In this document: positions 60,999 to 64,000 of the stretch, in pieces | Layout: each line of letters begins with the position of its first letter | Numbering within the stretch: position 1 is the first letter of the stretch | NCBI RefSeq assembly: GCF_003347665.1 | Contig: NZ_QDGA01000019.1 | Coordinates: 1 to 64,000 of the forward strand | From: Microvirga calopogonii | GTDB taxonomy: Bacteria; Pseudomonadota; Alphaproteobacteria; Rhizobiales; Beijerinckiaceae | Length of the DNA stretch: 64,000 nt | Direction of reading: 5' to 3' | Program-made: the position numbers and the translations under genes | Notes under the pieces: model-generated | The model's database searches: none | What the model was told of the DNA's origin: nothing | The model's input: only the letters and a program-made list of their open reading frames with translations

Positions 60999-61333
60999 CA
61001 AGCCCAGTATTCGCACACGCGCCAGTCCCGACCATCGTTCCGCTGTCGCACGCCTGACCCGGGTCAGAGGGTCCTCTCGCCAATCGTCCCCGCTCACGAT
61101 CTCGATCCTCTCGATTGGCCCGACCCGGCGCTGAAGCTAATGCTTCATCGCGCTCCACGTCTGCGGCCCGTTCGGCAGCGCGAGAGCCGTCGTCGGGGCG
61201 GCGCGACCGCGACCGCGACGCTTGTAAAGGAGCCGCCCGATCGCTGCCGCTCGCGGCCGGAACGAGTGCGTAATAAGCTAGTTACGCGGGATAGGTTCCG
61301 ACAGGGCTTGTCGGAATCCGTGTTTTCAAAGGG
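60999..61333. other. Intergenic with hairpin at integrase 3' end
   Basis: No gene seen. At 61296-61316 TTCCGACA and TGTCGGAA form a hairpin. It lies 18 bases beyond the integrase stop, so it can end the integrase transcript on the minus strand. Confidence 0.5.
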
Positions 61334-63061
61334 TTAGCCGATATCCTCGGGAGCGTCGTCGTTCCCGGCTGAGAGCGATGCGAGTCGCAGAGGTTCGCTT
61401 GGGGGCTTGGCACCGGGCAGCGGGGGGAGGTGCAGGTTGAAGAGCCAGCGGTCCTCGTCCGGGATCGTCGGGATGATGCGGAGGCGTCCGGCCGTGGTGT
61501 TGGCGAATGTGCTGTATCGGTCAGTGCGTTCCTTCGCGACCAGTTTCTCGTACTCGGCGAGCACGGCGTCAGTCCACAGGCGCAGCCCCTCGAGCTTCAG
61601 CTCGAACCTCATGGCGTGGTTGTAGTGCTTGCGGGTGACCTCCGACTGCTGCTCGTCCGGCCTCATCAGCGGGACCGGCGCCGCGTGGTCAAGGATCGCG
61701 GACGCCGTGCTCCCCGGGACAGGCTGCCCGTCGAGGAAGGTTGCCAGGGCAGAACGCATCACGTGCGGCGTGAAGGGCGGGCAGCCGGCCTCCGCGAGTA
61801 GGTCGGGCCCGATCTGGCCGTGCTTCTTGTCCTTGCCCCGCAGGCGGTCGAGCATCTGGTTGAGGATCGTGTCCCCGGCGGGCTTGTCCTCGCGCCCTTC
61901 CTTGCCGCGGTTCTTCGTCCTCGTCGACGGGAATGCCCACGTGGAGTCACGGCGCTTCGGGTCGGCCAGCGCCCGCCCGATGGTCCGGCGGTACATCTCC
62001 GGCGGGATCGCCAGAGCGTGGTCGCGCTTGCTCTTGACGTCCTTGCGCAGCCACGCGACCTCGACCCACCCCTCCTTCGCGGTCCGGTCCTCGATTAGGC
62101 TGCGGCGGACGACGGCGGAGGCATGCGTCCGCTGGGCCGACAGGCACACCCACCAGAACAGGGCGAGGGTCTGCTCGTCGGTAGGAAGCTTGATCTTCCG
62201 CCAGGGGAGCACCTTGTATTTCTCCGCGACGAACAGGGCGGTGGCGACGTCCTTCGGGGTCGGCGTTCTCGGCAACTCGATCTTGTCGGCCTTGGCCTCC
62301 TGGCGCTTGGTCGCATGGATCTTTGCCCGCAGTTCCAGCCACCACGGCGCCACGTCCTCGAGGCCAGCGGCGGAGTGATGAAGCTTGGCCCACTTCATGC
62401 TGCTCTTCACGTAGGTGACGAACTTCGCCGGGCGACGTTTGAGATTCTCGCCCTGCCACTTGTCGCGGACGGCCTCGATCTCCCGCTTCGTGACATCGCG
62501 GGCAAGCTTCGGCTTCAGGTGGTCGAGGTCGGGGTGCCGCAGGATGAAGCTCACCTCCGAGTCGGTATTCTCCGAAGGCGGCCGAACCCCGGTTGTCGGT
62601 GAGATCTCCGGCTGCCGGATGTGGTCGTCGAGGAACCTCTCGACGAGCTGCGACCAAGTCCAGGCGCCCTCGGCCCGGGCGGCCTCCGATTCGGCCTTGC
62701 CGAGGGCGTCCTCGTGGGACAGACCGCGCCAGCGGGCGGAGATGTAGTCGTCGGGCTTCTCGTCGCTCTTGAGGATGTCGCGGACCCGTTCGGCAAAGTC
62801 CCGCGCGTCCCGGGCCGTGTAGATGTAGTCGGGCTTCCGTCCGTCGGGAGCGGTGTCGGGATGGCCGACGGCCCCGAGTCGCTTCAGGACCTTGCCGTAC
62901 TTCAGGTACCACGCCGCCGTCCGGCCGGACGTGAGGATCGTGACGCCCGTGAAGGCGGGATCGCGCTGGATGAGCGGCTTGGCTGAGGTGTGGCGGCCGT
63001 CGGCCTCGCGCAGCGCGCGCTTGAGGGCGTCTGGTCCGAAACGAACGACTTCGGTTGGCAC
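61334..63061 (-). CDS. int: Tyrosine recombinase/integrase of the element
   Basis: About 575 aa, large for the family. The catalytic domain has SAQRTHASAVV (first Arg), EVAWLRKDVKSKRDHALAI (Lys strand), TPHVMRSALATFLDG (His-x2-Arg), AILDHAAPVP (second His) and the nucleophile Tyr in TRKHYNHAMR. The N-terminal part has a SAM-like core-binding region (WTWSQLVERFLDDHI). GTG 63061, with AGGAG 9 bases upstream, is preferred; an upstream GTG at 63139 would run the coding region through the CATAAACAC repeats. It lies beside the tRNA-Gln target. Confidence 0.9.
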   Translation of the reverse strand: MPTEVVRFGPDALKRALREADGRHTSAKPLIQRDPAFTGVTILTSGRTAAWYLKYGKVLKRLGAVGHPDTAPDGRKPDYIYTARDARDFAERVRDILKSDEKPDDYISARWRGLSHEDALGKAESEAARAEGAWTWSQLVERFLDDHIRQPEISPTTGVRPPSENTDSEVSFILRHPDLDHLKPKLARDVTKREIEAVRDKWQGENLKRRPAKFVTYVKSSMKWAKLHHSAAGLEDVAPWWLELRAKIHATKRQEAKADKIELPRTPTPKDVATALFVAEKYKVLPWRKIKLPTDEQTLALFWWVCLSAQRTHASAVVRRSLIEDRTAKEGWVEVAWLRKDVKSKRDHALAIPPEMYRRTIGRALADPKRRDSTWAFPSTRTKNRGKEGREDKPAGDTILNQMLDRLRGKDKKHGQIGPDLLAEAGCPPFTPHVMRSALATFLDGQPVPGSTASAILDHAAPVPLMRPDEQQSEVTRKHYNHAMRFELKLEGLRLWTDAVLAEYEKLVAKERTDRYSTFANTTAGRLRIIPTIPDEDRWLFNLHLPPLPGAKPPSEPLRLASLSAGNDDAPEDIG

Positions 63062-63099
63062 GGAGAAAGGCTCCTGGGGATGTCGGAGGTTATAAACTC

Positions 63100-63120
63100 C
63101 ATAAACACTCCCATAAACAC
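63100..63120 (+). other. Candidate integrase arm sites, right end
   Basis: CATAAACAC at 63100-63108 and 63112-63120, between the integrase start and the tRNA. Same orientation as the pair at 39200-39219. Confidence 0.65.
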
Positions 63121-63257
63121 CAGCCGGGTTACCGACCACTCAAATATGCTCAAAACGGCATGCCTGCGGCAACACGTAAATACCTGCCGCAGAGAGGCAA
63201 AGGGCCGGAAATCCAGCCATTTTCAGTTGCTTAGAACAGGATTTGAAGAAGAAAGGT

Positions 63258-63331
63258 TGGCTGGGGGACCTGGATTCGAACCAAGACTAGCGGAGTCAGA
63301 GTCCGCTGTTCTACCATTAAACTATCCCCCA
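63258..63331 (-). tRNA. tRNA-Gln (CTG anticodon)
   Basis: Cloverleaf on the minus strand: acceptor TGGGGGA / TCCCCCA, D arm with TTTAATGGTAGAA, anticodon stem GCGGA / TCCGC with loop CTCTGAC, T arm with GGTTCGAATCC, discriminator G and encoded CCA. The anticodon CTG reads CAG (Gln). Its 3' 47 bases are shared with attL; the element supplies this 3' end. Confidence 0.95.
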
Positions 63332-63478
63332 CCGAAGCCATCGAACCCTTGGCCTTTCCTGAGGCTTTCTTCTCAGCATCGGAGGCGGGGATTCGAAACC
63401 GGCGTCGCGGTTGGCGGTGAGATAGGGGGCTTTTGGTGGCGCGTCAAGCCTTGAAATGGGGGCCGAGCGGGTCTGCCG

Positions 63479-64000
63479 CTAATCGTCGAGCGCCCCGCCT
63501 TCCGGAGGGGTGTCCAGGTCGAGGCCGGACCGGAGGGCGGCTTCGTCTGCCGCGTCCTCCGCATCGGCCGCGATACGCTCGTAGCGGTCGAGGGCGCCTT
63601 GGAGGATGTAGGCGGCCGCCATCTTGTCGACGGCGTCCGCCCGCTTGGCGCGGGACGCATCCGCGTCGAGGAGCGTGCGGGTCACCACCATGGTGGACAT
63701 GCGCTCGTCCCAGAACAGGACGGGCAGCGGCAGGAGGGGCTTCATGTTGCGCACGAAGGCGCGGGTCGCCTGGGAGCGGGGACCCTCCGTGCCGTCCATG
63801 TTGAGCGGCAGGCCGAAGACGAGGCCGCCGACCTCATAGCGGGCAACGAGATCCTTGATCCGGCCGACATCGGGGGTGAACTTCACCCGCTTGATCGTCT
63901 CCAGCGGGGTGGCGATGCGCCGCTCCACGTCCGAGAGCGCGAGGCCGATGGTCTTGGTGCCGAGATCGAGGCCCATGAGGCGGGCGCGGGGCGGCAGGCC
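63479..64000 (-). CDS. ruvX: Holliday-junction resolvase-like RuvX/YqgF, 5' partial
   Basis: RNase H-fold protein: [16 protein letters not shown] with the first catalytic Asp, [40 protein letters not shown] (catalytic Glu) and [20 protein letters not shown] (catalytic Asp). The frame stays open past the window edge (RARLMGLDL), and the family usually begins a few residues further on, so the true start lies outside. The YqgF family acts in rRNA processing and possibly recombination. Chromosomal, outside the element. Confidence 0.93.
   Translation of the reverse strand, partial: GLPPRARLMGLDLGTKTIGLALSDVERRIATPLETIKRVKFTPDVGRIKDLVARYEVGGLVFGLPLNMDGTEGPRSQATRAFVRNMKPLLPLPVLFWDERMSTMVVTRTLLDADASRAKRADAVDKMAAAYILQGALDRYERIAADAEDAADEAALRSGLDLDTPPEGGALDD

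Larger units (their letters stand above)
39062..63304. mobile_element. 24.2-kb integrative element in tRNA-Gln, phage/plasmid hybrid
   Basis: A 47-bp copy of the 3' part of tRNA-Gln (39062-39108) and the matching part of the intact tRNA (63258-63304) bound the element, with one mismatch. The tyrosine integrase lies at the right end next to the tRNA. Inside are a Rep_3-like initiator with iterons, a restriction-modification-Vsr operon, a lysis cassette and many small orphan genes. No capsid, portal, terminase or tail gene is seen, nor a relaxase. So it is not a complete phage, nor a conjugative element; satellite or phage-plasmid remnant are the best readings. Confidence 0.88.

Noticed and set aside
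63062-63139. Upstream GTG start for the integrase
   Set aside because: It lacks a ribosome site and would make the CATAAACAC repeats coding (VYGSVYGVYN), which looks unlike an integrase N-terminus.

Overview
The window is high-GC chromosomal DNA from an alphaproteobacterium, most likely Hyphomicrobiales. The evidence is an aerobic-type cob cluster with cobW, cobN and cbtAB, liv operons carrying an acyl-CoA synthetase, DUF6894-like and phasin-like small genes, and many short palindromic intergenic repeats. A Methylobacteriaceae (Microvirga-like) host is a guess from style, not a demonstrated assignment.

Layout. (1) 1-2953: the 3' end of an outer-membrane beta-barrel gene, two terminators, a phenylacetate-CoA-ligase-like gene and a DUF805 membrane protein. 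(2) 3066-10303, minus strand: a branched-chain amino-acid-type ABC transporter operon (acyl-CoA synthetase, livG, livH, livM, substrate-binding protein, livF). (3) 10941-31213: a large cobalamin cluster. A canonical B12 riboswitch (26878-27050, minus) precedes cbtB-cbtA-DUF1636-cobW-cobN-cobG-cobH-cobI-cobJ. Also on the minus strand are cobL-cobE-cobM, cobA-cobB and cobD; cbiD, cobK, cobO-cobQ and cobC are on the plus strand. Neighbouring genes are coupled by ATGA or TGATG overlaps. The set covers C-methylation, ring contraction, decarboxylation, amidation, cobalt insertion (CobN), adenosylation and aminopropanol-arm assembly. No cobF is present; cbiD is present instead. cobS/cobT (chelatase), cobP/U and cobV are not in the window. 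(4) 31235-38898: small regulatory, envelope and membrane genes (Crp/Fnr regulator, periplasmic HAD phosphatase, outer-membrane protein, peptidoglycan-binding protein, VanZ-like protein) with several copies of palindromic repeats.

(5) 39062-63304: a 24.2-kb integrated element bounded by a 47-bp direct repeat of the 3' end of tRNA-Gln(CTG). A tyrosine integrase sits beside the intact tRNA, and paired CATAAACAC motifs lie near both ends. The element carries an iteron-type origin with a Rep_3-like initiator; an Eco29kI-like GIY-YIG restriction enzyme with its C5-cytosine methylase and a Vsr nuclease; a compact lysis cassette (amidase endolysin, probable holin, Rz/Rz1-like spanins); a metallophosphoesterase; a membrane-anchored alpha/beta hydrolase of unusually low GC; a repeat-rich membrane protein; and many small orphan genes. 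No terminase, portal, capsid or tail gene is recognisable. It therefore looks like a phage satellite, an integrated phage-plasmid derivative or a decayed prophage, and is the most novel part of the window.

(6) 63479-64000: ruvX, running off the right edge.
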